Part shown: positions 35,158-44,036 of the stretch, in pieces
Layout of the letters: every line of letters begins with the position of its first letter
How positions within the stretch are numbered: the stretch's first letter is position 1
Source: an uncultured Granulosicoccaceae bacterium
GTDB lineage: Bacteria; Pseudomonadota; Gammaproteobacteria; Granulosicoccales; Granulosicoccaceae
Direction of reading: 5' to 3'
Length of the DNA: 52,134 bases
NCBI GenBank assembly: GCA_938003855.1
Contig: CALKXD010000121.1
Coordinates: 1-52,134, forward strand
Position numbers and translations under genes: made by a program
Notes under the pieces: model-generated
The model's input: the letters and a program-made list of their open reading frames with translations, nothing else
The model's database searches: none
Told to the model about the DNA's origin: nothing

Positions 35158-36300
35158 TCAGGCGATTTTGTCAGCGATGCTGTCCGCAATGCGTTTTGCC
35201 GCATCTCTGCCACCAAAGCCAAACGCAAGGGCGCAGGCGACAGCGACCGCGCCGAGGGTAAATCCGAATGCCATATTGACTATATTATCTGCCAGGCCCA
35301 TTGCCCGCAGACCCATGGCCAGAACCAGTCCAAGGATGGCGAAGCGGGCTATATTTGCCAGCCCGGGACTCGACTTTGCCACCGCCGAGTAGGCGAGGGT
35401 GCTGAGATAGTTGCCGATAACCAGAATTATACCACCGACCAGTATGCCGCCGCCGAACTCCAGTACGCGCGCCATTATCTGCGAGATGATGTCTATATCG
35501 AGGCGATCAACGGCCGCTGTGAAGCCAGTCAGCATTGCGAAAAACATGATTGCACCGCCGATCAGTTTCGTGGGTGTGAAAGTGTCAGAGAAAATTCCCG
35601 TGAGGCCGAGTTTCGCTGGCATCTCGTCTACGTTGAGCCCTTCTAGAATGCCGCCGAGAATCTGCACGACAAATTTGGCAACAAAATAAGTGACGGTGAT
35701 GATTATGGCCGCGGCAATTATGTTGGGTATCGCAGACATCAGCTTGTTGATCATTGCTGTGGCTGGAGCGGAGATCGCTTCGATGTCGAGGATGCCGAGC
35801 GCGGCCACGATAATGGGCAACAGGATTGCGGCGAAGACAAACGTGCTGCCAAGCCGGGAGATCTGGATGTCGCTGTTGCCGGTTTTCAGTGCCAGTTGTG
35901 TGTCTGCCTTGGAGAGCCCCATGCCAACGAACTCTGAAATGATTTTCGCCAGTATCCAGCCGACGTAGCCGACGATGCCGGCACCGATAATGTTCGGGAT
36001 GTAGCCAAGAAATTGATTGGCCATATTTTTCAGTGGATCGAGTACGTCGGTTAGCCCCATTTGCGCGAGCACCGCAATAAGTACAAACAGCATAATCAGG
36101 TAGTAGACCATTGTGGCTATGGGCGTGGCCAGGTCGGTAACGGTGCCGTCTGAGTTGGTGCGGTGGAGGGCGGCGACTTTATCGAGTGCGGATTTTAACA
36201 GTCGGCGCACAACTTTGGCGATGATCATGCCGATGATCAGAATCGCCAGGGCGATGGCAATCGGTGTGAGTTTTTCGATCAGGGATGCGGAGTCATTCAT
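35158..36300 (-). CDS. Mechanosensitive-channel-like membrane protein with TM-helix repeats
   Basis: 380 residues, about 10 hydrophobic segments. Repeated units typical of the MscS-associated conserved TM helix (PF05552) occur: I-P-N-I-I-G-A-G-I-V-G-Y at about 102-113 and I-P-N-I-I-A-A-A-I-I-I-T in the second half. The MscS beta domain is not present, so it is a TM-helix-only relative; channel function is inferred from family annotation. GAGG 9 nt upstream supports the ATG at 36300. It lies upstream of the TSP3/OmpA gene on the same strand, so both may be expressed together as an envelope-stress pair. Confidence 0.8.
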   Translation of the reverse strand: MNDSASLIEKLTPIAIALAILIIGMIIAKVVRRLLKSALDKVAALHRTNSDGTVTDLATPIATMVYYLIMLFVLIAVLAQMGLTDVLDPLKNMANQFLGYIPNIIGAGIVGYVGWILAKIISEFVGMGLSKADTQLALKTGNSDIQISRLGSTFVFAAILLPIIVAALGILDIEAISAPATAMINKLMSAIPNIIAAAIIITVTYFVAKFVVQILGGILEGLNVDEMPAKLGLTGIFSDTFTPTKLIGGAIMFFAMLTGFTAAVDRLDIDIISQIMARVLEFGGGILVGGIILVIGNYLSTLAYSAVAKSSPGLANIARFAILGLVLAMGLRAMGLADNIVNMAFGFTLGAVAVACALAFGFGGRDAAKRIADSIADKIA

Positions 36301-36668
36301 TTTTAGGTACCTCGGTATTTTTTTTTATGACCGGTGGAGTATGTCAGTTGCAGCGGTATTTTCAGATGAATAAAAGAAAAATAACGTAACTTATTGTTGG
36401 ATAGGCTTAAACCTTTAAGGTTAGTAATTTTCTGGTTGTCTGGTCATGGAATTTGGACCGATGAAATTTCAACGCCAGGGAGGTGTCTGGCTTGCCCGTT
36501 TCGAGTGGTTTATCACACCTGCCGTGACGAAAAAGTTGAACCCACAAAGCGGTGAAATAGGCGAATCCGGGCAGAATGGCGTGTTAATTACATTAAAAAC
36601 AATTGCTTATTTGTTTTTGATCTACCGGCTGGACAATAAATTGCTTATCCTGGGCAAGGCTGTAATAA

Positions 36669-36697
36669 TTGACTATAAATGTACATATAAATATATC
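36669..36697 (+). promoter_or_regulatory. Candidate sigma-70 promoter of the ArsR-methyltransferase gene
   Basis: TTGACT (36669-36674), 17-bp spacer, TATATC (36692-36697). A better -10 hexamer, TATAAT, is at 36702-36707 but has a poor -35. Either would give a very short leader before the ATG at 36724, which has no Shine-Dalgarno. Confidence 0.45.
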
Positions 36698-36704
36698 TTT
36701 ATAT
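36685..36704. promoter_or_regulatory. AT-rich palindrome over the -10 box (candidate ArsR-type operator)
   Basis: ATATAAA (36685-36691) and TTTATAT (36698-36704) flank a 6-bp centre. It covers the -10 region of the regulator's own promoter, the place where ArsR-family repressors bind for autoregulation. Confidence 0.5.
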
Positions 36705-36723
36705 AATAATGAAAATATGAATT

Positions 36724-37668
36724 ATGGAACAGCTTCTTAGTGGTTTACGCGCCGCAGGCGAACCGACACGACTCCGGCTGCTGGCCCTGTGCGCCTATGG
36801 TGAACTCAGTGTCAGCGAATTAACGCAGATTCTGGGGCAGAGCCAGCCGCGCGTGTCGCGACATTTAAAGCTGTTGGTGGAAGCGGGTTTGCTGGAACGC
36901 TTTCGTGAGGGGGCTCAGGTGTACTACCGTATTGCTGATCGCTCTGAAGAAGCGCATTTGGCCCGAACTGTGGTCGACCTGCTGCCCCCGGAGGACTCAG
37001 AGCTCAACCGTGATTTGCAGCGACTGGATCAGGTAAAGCAAAAGCGCGCTGATGTTGCCCACCATTATTTCAAAGAGAACGCGGCACGCTGGAACGAAAT
37101 ACGTGCCTTGCACGTGCCAGAGGCGCAGCTGGAGCAGGAGTTACTCGAGGTCATTGGAGAGCAGCCGATTGCCGATTTTCTGGACATTGGTACTGGCACA
37201 GGCCGGGTGCTGGAGCTGCTGAGCAGTCGCACTGAGCGGGGCATGGGTATCGATTTGTCCCAGGAGATGCTGACTGTCGCGCGAGCCAATCTGGAAAAAG
37301 CGTCGCTGCGTAACGTGCATGTTCGTCAGGCAGATATGTACAACATGCCGGTGGCCGATGCGTCGATTGATCTGGCTGCGCTGCATCTGGTCCTGCACTA
37401 CAGCGATTCTCCGGCACGGGTGATTGAAGAAGCTGCGCGGGTGTTAAAACCCCAGGGCCGATTAGTCATTGTAGATTTTGCGACGCACAACGAAGAGCAC
37501 CTGCGGATAGATCACAAGCATCATCGACTTGGTTTTGATGATGCCGAGATTGAGTCATGGTTGCTGCAAAACGAATTGGTTCCGGAACAGTGCAGAGATC
37601 TTCAAGGTAGCCCGCTGACCGTCAAGATATGGCAGGCAATGAGGCTTGGCCAGACAACAACGCACTGA
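36724..37668 (+). CDS. ArsR-family regulator fused to a SAM-dependent methyltransferase domain
   Basis: 314 residues. Residues 1-75 are a winged helix-turn-helix of the ArsR type (L-S-V-S-E-L-T-Q-I-L...S-R-H-L-K). Residues about 105-310 are a class I methyltransferase fold: motif I L-D-I-G-T-G-T-G (153-160), G-I-D-L-S (175-179), then a Leu-rich core and V-L-K-P-x-G-x-L-V-I-V-D. It lacks the Cys sites of metal-sensing ArsR proteins. The family sits beside methionine-cycle genes, and metF follows 37 bp downstream, so I infer that it senses S-adenosylmethionine or S-adenosylhomocysteine and represses the operon. Whether it still methylates anything is open. A palindrome over its own promoter suggests autoregulation. 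Confidence 0.88.
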   Translation: MEQLLSGLRAAGEPTRLRLLALCAYGELSVSELTQILGQSQPRVSRHLKLLVEAGLLERFREGAQVYYRIADRSEEAHLARTVVDLLPPEDSELNRDLQRLDQVKQKRADVAHHYFKENAARWNEIRALHVPEAQLEQELLEVIGEQPIADFLDIGTGTGRVLELLSSRTERGMGIDLSQEMLTVARANLEKASLRNVHVRQADMYNMPVADASIDLAALHLVLHYSDSPARVIEEAARVLKPQGRLVIVDFATHNEEHLRIDHKHHRLGFDDAEIESWLLQNELVPEQCRDLQGSPLTVKIWQAMRLGQTTTH

Positions 37669-37705
37669 TTTTGATCCCCGATATAGTTACCCAGGTTTAT
37701 CACTT

Positions 37706-38575
37706 ATGAACGATGTAAATTTTTCCTACGAGTTTTTTCCGCCGACCAATTCGATTGGTGAGCGGCGGTTTTGGCGCAGTCTCGGCTACATTGAAACCAT
37801 GAACCCGTCCTTTTTCTCTATCACCTACGGTGCGTTGGGTAGCGGTCAGGAACGCAGTCTGACGACAATAGAAAGCGTGGTGGCCGAAACGGATGTGCCG
37901 ATCGCGGCTCACCTTACGTTTGAAGGGTCGACTAAAGCGGAAATCAATGAGGTGGCGCGAAAGCTGGCGGCGATGGGCGTTGATAAGATAGTCGCATTGC
38001 GCGGAGATGCGAGAGACAACGCGGCCGATGCGTTAAAGCGTGGTCCGTGTTATCAGAATGTGGCCGAATTCATTGCCGGGCTAATCGAGATTTATCCTTT
38101 TGATATCAGCGTGGCCTGTTATCCGGAGGTGCATCCGGGCGCGGCCAGCGCTGCCGCGGATATACAGGAATTGAAGTCCAAGTGTGATGCCGGTGCTAAT
38201 CGGGCGATCTCGCAATTTTTCTTTGATGTCGATGGCTTTGAGAAATTTCGTGATAACGCAACTGCGGCGGGTGTCGATGTACCCATAGTCGCTGGATTAT
38301 TGCCGATTCGGGATTTTCAGAAAATGACTGAGTTTGCAGCCAGATGCGGGACGCAGGTGCCGCAGCGACTGCATGATCTATTTGCACCGGCGAAAGGTAA
38401 TCCGCAACTGGCGGCGCGAATTGCGCTTGATGAAGTAGAGTCTTTTATTGATGCGCTGGTTGACCGCGATTGCAGCAATTTTCACATTTACACGCTGAAC
38501 CAACCTATCGAATTGCGTCAGTGCTTTGGTCAGGCTCAGCGGTTTTCTGCCTCTGATGCACTGGCCACAGCTTAA
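37706..38575 (+). CDS. metF: 5,10-methylenetetrahydrofolate reductase
   Basis: 289 residues from the ATG at 37706, matching the usual bacterial length; the 20 extra upstream codons would overlap the regulator gene and are not family-like. The enzyme reduces methylenetetrahydrofolate to methyltetrahydrofolate with an FAD cofactor, supplying methyl groups for methionine. Seen: F-S-Y-E9-F-F-P-P with catalytic Glu, H-L-T-F (54-57 region), A-L-R-G-D FAD/folate loop, A-C-Y-P-E-V-H-P and the C-terminal H-I-Y-T-L-N-Q-P signature. Probably co-transcribed with the ArsR-methyltransferase regulator. Its stop overlaps the convergent kinase gene by 4 bp. Confidence 0.95.
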   Translation: MNDVNFSYEFFPPTNSIGERRFWRSLGYIETMNPSFFSITYGALGSGQERSLTTIESVVAETDVPIAAHLTFEGSTKAEINEVARKLAAMGVDKIVALRGDARDNAADALKRGPCYQNVAEFIAGLIEIYPFDISVACYPEVHPGAASAAADIQELKSKCDAGANRAISQFFFDVDGFEKFRDNATAAGVDVPIVAGLLPIRDFQKMTEFAARCGTQVPQRLHDLFAPAKGNPQLAARIALDEVESFIDALVDRDCSNFHIYTLNQPIELRQCFGQAQRFSASDALATA

Positions 38576-40380
38576 TCGGATACCCGCTGGCGGGCGAGCA
38601 ACAGCTGCTTTATCGCATCGAGTAAGTCAGCGGGAGCGGCCGGTTTGTGCATCAATCGGAATCCGCTTTTAGAGGCTTCCAGAACGCGCTTTGGTGATGT
38701 GTCTCCGGTGATGATAATGGCAGGAATTGTTTTGTTGGTCGCCTTGCGTACATTGAAGATTGCTTCGTCTCCACGATGATTTTCACGGAGCCGGTAATCT
38801 GTGATTAACAGGTCCGGCAAAATGTCGCTCTCGTTGAGAATTGCGATGAGCTCGGTGTCGGAATCGGCGGTGATTGTCGCATAGCCCTGATCACCGAGCA
38901 TTATTTCCATACCTTCGCGAATGTCGCGCTCGTCGTCGATGACGGCAATCACAGCATCTATGGCATCTTGTGAGAGCAGGTTATTTGCTGCCGGTGTTGG
39001 TGGCGTTATTGATTCAATACGACCCAGTGGAATAGTAAGAGTGAACTTACAGCCCTGATTTACATTGGATTGGATTTTCAGACTGGTGTGCAAAAGCTCG
39101 CTTAATCGATTGACAATCGAAAGCCCCAGACCAAGGCCTTTGGAGCGATCCCGCTCTGGATTGCCAATCTGATAATACTCTGAAAAAATAGCATGATGTT
39201 CCTGGTTGGGGATGCCTTTGCCATCGTCTTCTATATCGACTAGCAGGTTGCTGTTTTCGGTGCGGGTTGAAATTTTTAGTTCATTGCCGTTGCTGTGGAT
39301 AATGGCGTTTTCAATCAGGTTGCGCAGCATCCGGTCAAGCAGCACGCGATCCGTGCGAATGGTGGCATCTACGGAGTCGAACACCAGGCGGATATTGTGT
39401 TCTGCGGCGGTGCTGGAAAATGCTTGTTCGAGTGTTTGCAGTAGTGGCTGGAGCGCAAAGTCTTTTTTGAAAACCTTGACCACACCGGCGTCTAGTCGAG
39501 ATAAATCAAGCAGGCTGGAAAACAGATTGGTTAAAACGCTCGCAGATTGCTGTGCCTTTTGCATGGTTGGACGCCCAGCCGGTAAAACGTGCTTTTCCAG
39601 TGATCCTAGAAACAATCCTAATGCGTGAAGCGGTTGGCGCAGATCGTGACTGGCGGCCGCTAGAAAGCTGTCCTTGGCTTTGCGTTCGAGTTTGCCACTG
39701 CGCAATTCAGTCACTACCTCTGAAAGTCGGGCATGTGTTTTATTTGATTCTTCGACTAAAAACCGCGAGCGGCGATTTGCTCTGATCAGGGTATACGTTG
39801 AGATAGCTGCCGTGGCAAACAACAGAAAACCGAAAAACCAGAATCCACGGTACAGGGTATCCATGCGATGGTTGAGCTCATCGCGCTGCTGTGAACTTAG
39901 GATGAAATACTGGTGGCCGACGGCATGTACCCGCTCCGATATCTGTCTGGTGTTCTCGTAGATGGATTGTGCGGCTTCAATAGTCAGCGGGGTGTTGGAA
40001 GAGATCAGCGGATCAGTTTTTTCAAGAAAATCGTTTGCATCCTTCAGCAGCGGCGCCAGTTGTGGCAACGGTGTGTTTTTACCGGGGTTTTTCAGGGAAA
40101 AGACGTTCAGTGCGCTCCAGACCATCTCAAATTGTTTTTTGTACTGCTCAGTCTGCTGTGGTGTCGGGTCGGCATTGACGCTACTCTGGACATAAGTGCT
40201 CAACGTGTGGCGAAACTCGTCAAATATACTGTCTGTTTGCAGTAAAAAATTCAGGCCGCCCGGGCTGCTGTTGCTCAGCTGTACACGGGCTTTATCGATC
40301 TGTGACACAATGAGTGCGATCTGGGTGGCACACAACAGGGCAAATATAAACAGAACGAACGAAAGTTGCTTGCCGCTCAC
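38572..40380 (-). CDS. Hybrid sensor histidine kinase with C-terminal receiver domain
   Basis: 602 residues. Two membrane helices (about 6-26 and 178-200) bracket a 150-residue, mainly helical periplasmic sensor. Then: HisKA with A-S-H245-D-L-R-Q-P-L (autophosphorylation), HATPase with N-L-I-E-N-A (354-359), D-D-G-K-G-I and G-L-G-L-G-L, and a receiver domain (about 476-595) with phospho-acceptor D528, T558 and K579. No separate output regulator is encoded nearby. It starts at GTG overlapping the stop of the upstream periplasmic gene (GTGA), so the pair is co-translated; the partner could bind or modulate the sensor domain. Confidence 0.93.
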   Translation of the reverse strand: MSGKQLSFVLFIFALLCATQIALIVSQIDKARVQLSNSSPGGLNFLLQTDSIFDEFRHTLSTYVQSSVNADPTPQQTEQYKKQFEMVWSALNVFSLKNPGKNTPLPQLAPLLKDANDFLEKTDPLISSNTPLTIEAAQSIYENTRQISERVHAVGHQYFILSSQQRDELNHRMDTLYRGFWFFGFLLFATAAISTYTLIRANRRSRFLVEESNKTHARLSEVVTELRSGKLERKAKDSFLAAASHDLRQPLHALGLFLGSLEKHVLPAGRPTMQKAQQSASVLTNLFSSLLDLSRLDAGVVKVFKKDFALQPLLQTLEQAFSSTAAEHNIRLVFDSVDATIRTDRVLLDRMLRNLIENAIIHSNGNELKISTRTENSNLLVDIEDDGKGIPNQEHHAIFSEYYQIGNPERDRSKGLGLGLSIVNRLSELLHTSLKIQSNVNQGCKFTLTIPLGRIESITPPTPAANNLLSQDAIDAVIAVIDDERDIREGMEIMLGDQGYATITADSDTELIAILNESDILPDLLITDYRLRENHRGDEAIFNVRKATNKTIPAIIITGDTSPKRVLEASKSGFRLMHKPAAPADLLDAIKQLLLARQRVSD

Positions 40381-40892
40381 AAGATCACGATTTCCAGTAG
40401 CTGCCAGACACAGATATTCTTGTTGGTTTCGGTGAGGGCCTCCGGGTAATCGTCAAATGGCAGCATAATCCACAGGGGGCCCTGATCCCTTATTCGCATG
40501 TAGTTGCCGTCTTTTTTATAGGCGACAATCGCTGGCACATTGGCAAAGTTTTTTGTGTCAGCGTCGAACCAGTATTTATCCAGTGCTTTGGCTCGAATCT
40601 GTGTTGACCCGGCGCCGACAGCTTTCAGTAAGCGTGTGACTTCTACGCCGGTGAAAAGGGTGGGGTTGTCCGTCCAGGGGGTGGAGGTGGTGAATTCAGT
40701 TTGCGTCATTGCCTCGAGCATGGCGAGATCGAATTCGGCGGAATCACCGTTATTGGTGGTGGTGATGTTCCCGGTGATTCGCAGCAGCACGTCGCCGGTC
40801 GGGGAGGCAAGCTGCTGGGCATGTGCCACTGGCAGAAATGTCAGTAGAAACAGTAAAGTGCTTTTCTGCAGCAGAGCAAATTTTTTTTTCAT
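40377..40892 (-). CDS. Periplasmic molybdopterin-oxidoreductase-fold protein
   Basis: 171 residues from ATG 40892, supported by GGGAG 6 nt upstream; a frame to 41282 would run backwards through the MFS gene and is rejected. Signal peptide 1-24 (M-K-K-K, Leu-rich, A-H-A). The mature part resembles the short sulfite-oxidase/Oxidored_molyb fold: L-R-I-T-G-N start, F-T-G-V-E-V-T-R-L-L-K-A-V, A-K-A-L-D-K-Y-W...P-A-I-V-A-Y and G-P-L-W-I-M-L-P-F. The molybdenum-ligating Cys of true enzymes is not seen, so it is more likely a binding or sensing relative. It is coupled by a 4-bp overlap to the hybrid kinase, suggesting a periplasmic accessory to signal sensing. Confidence 0.75.
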   Translation of the reverse strand: MKKKFALLQKSTLLFLLTFLPVAHAQQLASPTGDVLLRITGNITTTNNGDSAEFDLAMLEAMTQTEFTTSTPWTDNPTLFTGVEVTRLLKAVGAGSTQIRAKALDKYWFDADTKNFANVPAIVAYKKDGNYMRIRDQGPLWIMLPFDDYPEALTETNKNICVWQLLEIVIL

Positions 40893-41069
40893 GGATACTC
40901 CCGAGTGATTGTTGAGGTGGTGTGCGGACGGCGCTGGTGCCTCAGTATCATCAGCCACTGCACGATGCTGGCTGATTTTCGAAATTTTTCGCGGATGCGG
41001 GGTATGCTGTCGCCACCGGTTGTCTTTTCGTTCAAGTGAATCGTACTCGTTGATTCCACGGAGTGCTAC

Positions 41070-42263
41070 ATGCATACAAAAATGCGGTTTCTGCTTTTGA
41101 ACATGGCCCATTTTCTTGATCATTTGTTTATGCTGGTTTTTGCCACTGTGGCCGCACTTGCGTTGGTCACAGAGTGGCAGGCCAGCTACGCCGAGTTGAT
41201 TCCTTACGCTACCCCGGGTTTTGTCGCATTTGGCTTGTTTGCACTGCCGGCAGGATGGTTGGCCGATCGCTGGAGTCGCCATGGCATGATGGTAGTATTT
41301 TTTGTCGGCATTGGTGTCGCGGCCATCGCCACGGGTATGGCGGGCTCACCGCTGCAGATCGGTCTGGGGCTCTTTTGCATCGGTGTGTTTGCCGCGATTT
41401 ATCATCCGGTCGGTATCGCTTTGGTGCTGGAAGGACAGCAGCGTACGGGCCTGCGGGTGGCTGTGAACGGAGTGTGGGGAAATATGGGGGTGGCGGTAGC
41501 GGCCTTGTTGACAGCGTATTTCATTGATCGCAGTGGTTGGCGTGCCGCGTTTGTCGTGCCGGGTATCGTGTCCTGTGGTCTCGGCCTGGTTTATTGGGGG
41601 TTGATGAAAAAAAAACCGCCACAGACCTTAGCCAGCGGCGGCAACAAGAAGCCTGCCTCTGCGGCTGATCATGGCATTGTGCTGCGAATTCTGGCGGTCG
41701 TATTTTTTACCACCGCTCTTGGCGGTTTGGTGTTCCAGAGTACAACTTTCGCCCTGCCACGCATTCTCGCTGAGCGAGTATCGACAGTGGAGCAGGCGGC
41801 GACTTTCATCGGGCAGCTGGCATTTTTTGCGTTTGCTGCCGGATCAATGGGACAACTGGTGGTGGGATATCTACTGGACAGACACCCTGTGGCGTACGTG
41901 TTTATGACCGTTGCGGCGATGCAGGTGCTGTTTTTTGGTGTGGCAATTACCGCTCAGGAAGGGCTGGCGATTTTCGCGGCGGTTGGCTACATGGTGGCGG
42001 CGTTCGGACAAATTCCGATCAACGATGTGCTCATCGGAAGAATAGCGGCACCGGCGTTGCGCAGCCGGATTTTGGCTGTTCGCTATACAATCACGTTTGT
42101 TGTAATGGCTAGCACCTTACCGTTGATTGCATGGATTCATGCAACGCACGGATTTAGTTTGCTGTTCAAGGTATTGGCTGGTGCGGCGGCACTGATCTTT
42201 GTGGCGGTCTGTACACTTCGCTCTTCTGCGGTTAATTTATCCACTAGCTCTGCAGCCGGTTGA
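41070..42263 (+). CDS. Major facilitator superfamily transporter
   Basis: 397 residues, 12 predicted helices in two halves. The loop between helices 2 and 3 carries G-W-L-A-D-R-W-S-R, the MFS signature; a related G-Y-L-L-D-R-H occurs in the second half. GGAG 6 nt before the ATG supports the start. It is divergent from the molybdopterin-fold/kinase pair across 177 bp and is followed at 100 bp by an amidase gene. Secondary inner-membrane transport of a small solute; direction and substrate not evident. Confidence 0.88.
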   Translation: MHTKMRFLLLNMAHFLDHLFMLVFATVAALALVTEWQASYAELIPYATPGFVAFGLFALPAGWLADRWSRHGMMVVFFVGIGVAAIATGMAGSPLQIGLGLFCIGVFAAIYHPVGIALVLEGQQRTGLRVAVNGVWGNMGVAVAALLTAYFIDRSGWRAAFVVPGIVSCGLGLVYWGLMKKKPPQTLASGGNKKPASAADHGIVLRILAVVFFTTALGGLVFQSTTFALPRILAERVSTVEQAATFIGQLAFFAFAAGSMGQLVVGYLLDRHPVAYVFMTVAAMQVLFFGVAITAQEGLAIFAAVGYMVAAFGQIPINDVLIGRIAAPALRSRILAVRYTITFVVMASTLPLIAWIHATHGFSLLFKVLAGAAALIFVAVCTLRSSAVNLSTSSAAG

Positions 42264-42363
42264 GGCTTTACGGTCCGTGTGCAGGAACAAAATACCGTTG
42301 TGCCAGTGATCGCTTTTCACCGGTATGGTGTCCCGGTTAATCATTAAATGAGTACATAAGACA

Positions 42364-43803
42364 ATGTCAGAACCCTGTGATCTATCGGCTGTCGAGGCAC
42401 TTGAGCAAATTCACTCGAGGCAATTGTCGCCGGTAGAGTTGTTTGAAAGTTGTGTGCACCGAATTGAAGCGGTCAACGGTACGCTCAACGCTGTCGTGGC
42501 ATCGGATCTCGACGCAGGGATTGCCCACGCGCGTGAAACGGAACAGAAGCTGATCAGCGGAAAGCCAATCGGCTTGCTGGGCGGGCTGCCGACCGGTATC
42601 AAGGACCTTGAAGAGACGGCCAACCTGCGTACCACCTTTGGATCGCTTCTGTACAAGGATTTTGTTCCCGACACGGATGATCGCCTGTCAGCCTGTATCC
42701 GTGCCGATGGCGGAAACATCTTCTGCAAAACCAATACCCCTGAGTTTGGTGCCGGCGGCAATACGGTAAACCGGGTCTACGGTGCAACGGGCAATCCATT
42801 TAATCCTGATTTGACTTGTGCGGGCTCATCGGGCGGCACTGCTGTGGCACTCGCGACCGGCATGATGCCGGTAGCAACCGGGTCTGATTATGGCGGGAGT
42901 TTGCGAACACCGGCCGCTTTTTGTGGCATCACCGGATTCCGACCGTCGCCGGGGGTGGTGCCCGGTGTAGCAGGCGGTGGTGCGCTGACACCTTTTCCGG
43001 TACTTGGTCCGATGGGGCGCACGGTGGCGGATACCCATTTGCTGTTGCGCTCGCAGGCGGGATTTGACCGGCGTGATCCGTTTAGCGCCAGCGACAAAGC
43101 CATTGCTCCTGACCTGGTTGCTGAAGACCTGGGAAGCATCCGTGCGGCGTGGTCTGTGGATCTGGATTGTTGCCCGGTTGATGCCAAAATCCGGGAGGTG
43201 TTTCTATCCAGAGTGGCGCTGCTGAAAGGGGCGTTTAAGCAGTGCGATGAACGGGCTCCCGGGATGGACAACGTGCACGAGGTGTTCGAGGTGCTACGCG
43301 GGCTTGGCTTTGTCGGGGCACATGCGGATCGATTGAAAAACCATCGCGACTTACTCGGGCCTAACGTAATAGACAACACTGAACGTGGCTTGAAGCTGTC
43401 TGCTGAGCAAATAGCGCAGGCTTACACTCATCAATCCGATATCTATCGAGATACGCTTGAGTTTTTTAATGAGGTTGACGTTCTTATTTGTCCGGCAGCG
43501 GCGGTGAGTCCGTTTCCCCACAGTCAACTGACCGTGACAGAAATCAATGGTGAGACTATGCCTACCTATATGCGTTGGCTTGCCTTGTCGTATGTTCCTA
43601 CCACGGCCATGTGCTGCAGTTGTGTTATCCCCTGCGGGTTGGACCATGCCGGAATGCCATTCGGAATACAGATTGTAGGGCCTTGCGGTGGTGATAACCT
43701 GGTGCTGGCGGTGGCAGCCGGGATTGAAAGTTTGCTGGCTGCAGACGAAACCAGCAGACGTCCGGTTGCGGATATCGCGGCGCTGAGTGCCAAAGCCCGC
43801 TGA
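42364..43803 (+). CDS. Amidase signature family hydrolase
   Basis: 479 residues, usual size. The Ser-cisSer-Lys triad is visible: K80 in G-I-K-D, cis-Ser S155 in G-S-S-G-G, and nucleophile S179 in G-S-D-Y-G-G-S-L-R. Hydrolyses an amide bond; the family includes GatA, indole-acetamide and aryl amidases. It is not GatA, since gatB/gatC are absent and the usual T-D-T-G-G-S is S-D-Y-G-G-S. No signal peptide, so cytoplasmic. It follows the MFS gene and might act on a substrate that transporter handles. Confidence 0.9.
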   Translation: MSEPCDLSAVEALEQIHSRQLSPVELFESCVHRIEAVNGTLNAVVASDLDAGIAHARETEQKLISGKPIGLLGGLPTGIKDLEETANLRTTFGSLLYKDFVPDTDDRLSACIRADGGNIFCKTNTPEFGAGGNTVNRVYGATGNPFNPDLTCAGSSGGTAVALATGMMPVATGSDYGGSLRTPAAFCGITGFRPSPGVVPGVAGGGALTPFPVLGPMGRTVADTHLLLRSQAGFDRRDPFSASDKAIAPDLVAEDLGSIRAAWSVDLDCCPVDAKIREVFLSRVALLKGAFKQCDERAPGMDNVHEVFEVLRGLGFVGAHADRLKNHRDLLGPNVIDNTERGLKLSAEQIAQAYTHQSDIYRDTLEFFNEVDVLICPAAAVSPFPHSQLTVTEINGETMPTYMRWLALSYVPTTAMCCSCVIPCGLDHAGMPFGIQIVGPCGGDNLVLAVAAGIESLLAADETSRRPVADIAALSAKAR

Positions 43804-44036
43804 GTGTTATGCTGGTGTCGGGTAGACCTTGCGGTCACTTTAGTTGAGCTGCGGGAAATTGCTGTGGCAAAAATGATCAACTGGTTGTATTGGGCGTATA
43901 GACATACTGCTGCGGTTGGCGGGATTGCGTAGATGAGACGACGCTGATCTGCCCTATACCAACCATGTAGCTGCGGCAGCCATCGCCACCGTAGGAATAG
44001 TTAGCCACTTAACCAGACGTAAGCCGGAGAGCCACC

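Larger units (their letters stand above)
36301..36723. other. 423-bp divergent intergenic region (TM-helix protein / ArsR-methyltransferase)
   Basis: The right end is very AT-rich and carries the regulator promoter and palindrome listed separately. AACCTTTAAGGTT, a perfect 13-bp palindrome, lies at 36410-36422. An 86-codon frame at 36446-36706 has no ribosome site and no family resemblance, and runs through the promoter, so I do not call it a gene. Confidence 0.5.

Noticed and set aside
36446-36706. Small 86-codon rightward gene
   Set aside because: No Shine-Dalgarno, no recognisable domain, and it runs through the promoter and palindrome of the regulator gene.
40893-41282. 130-residue N-terminal extension of the molybdopterin-fold protein
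   Set aside because: It runs antisense into the MFS gene, lacks family features, and sits before a good GGGAG-ATG start and a signal peptide.
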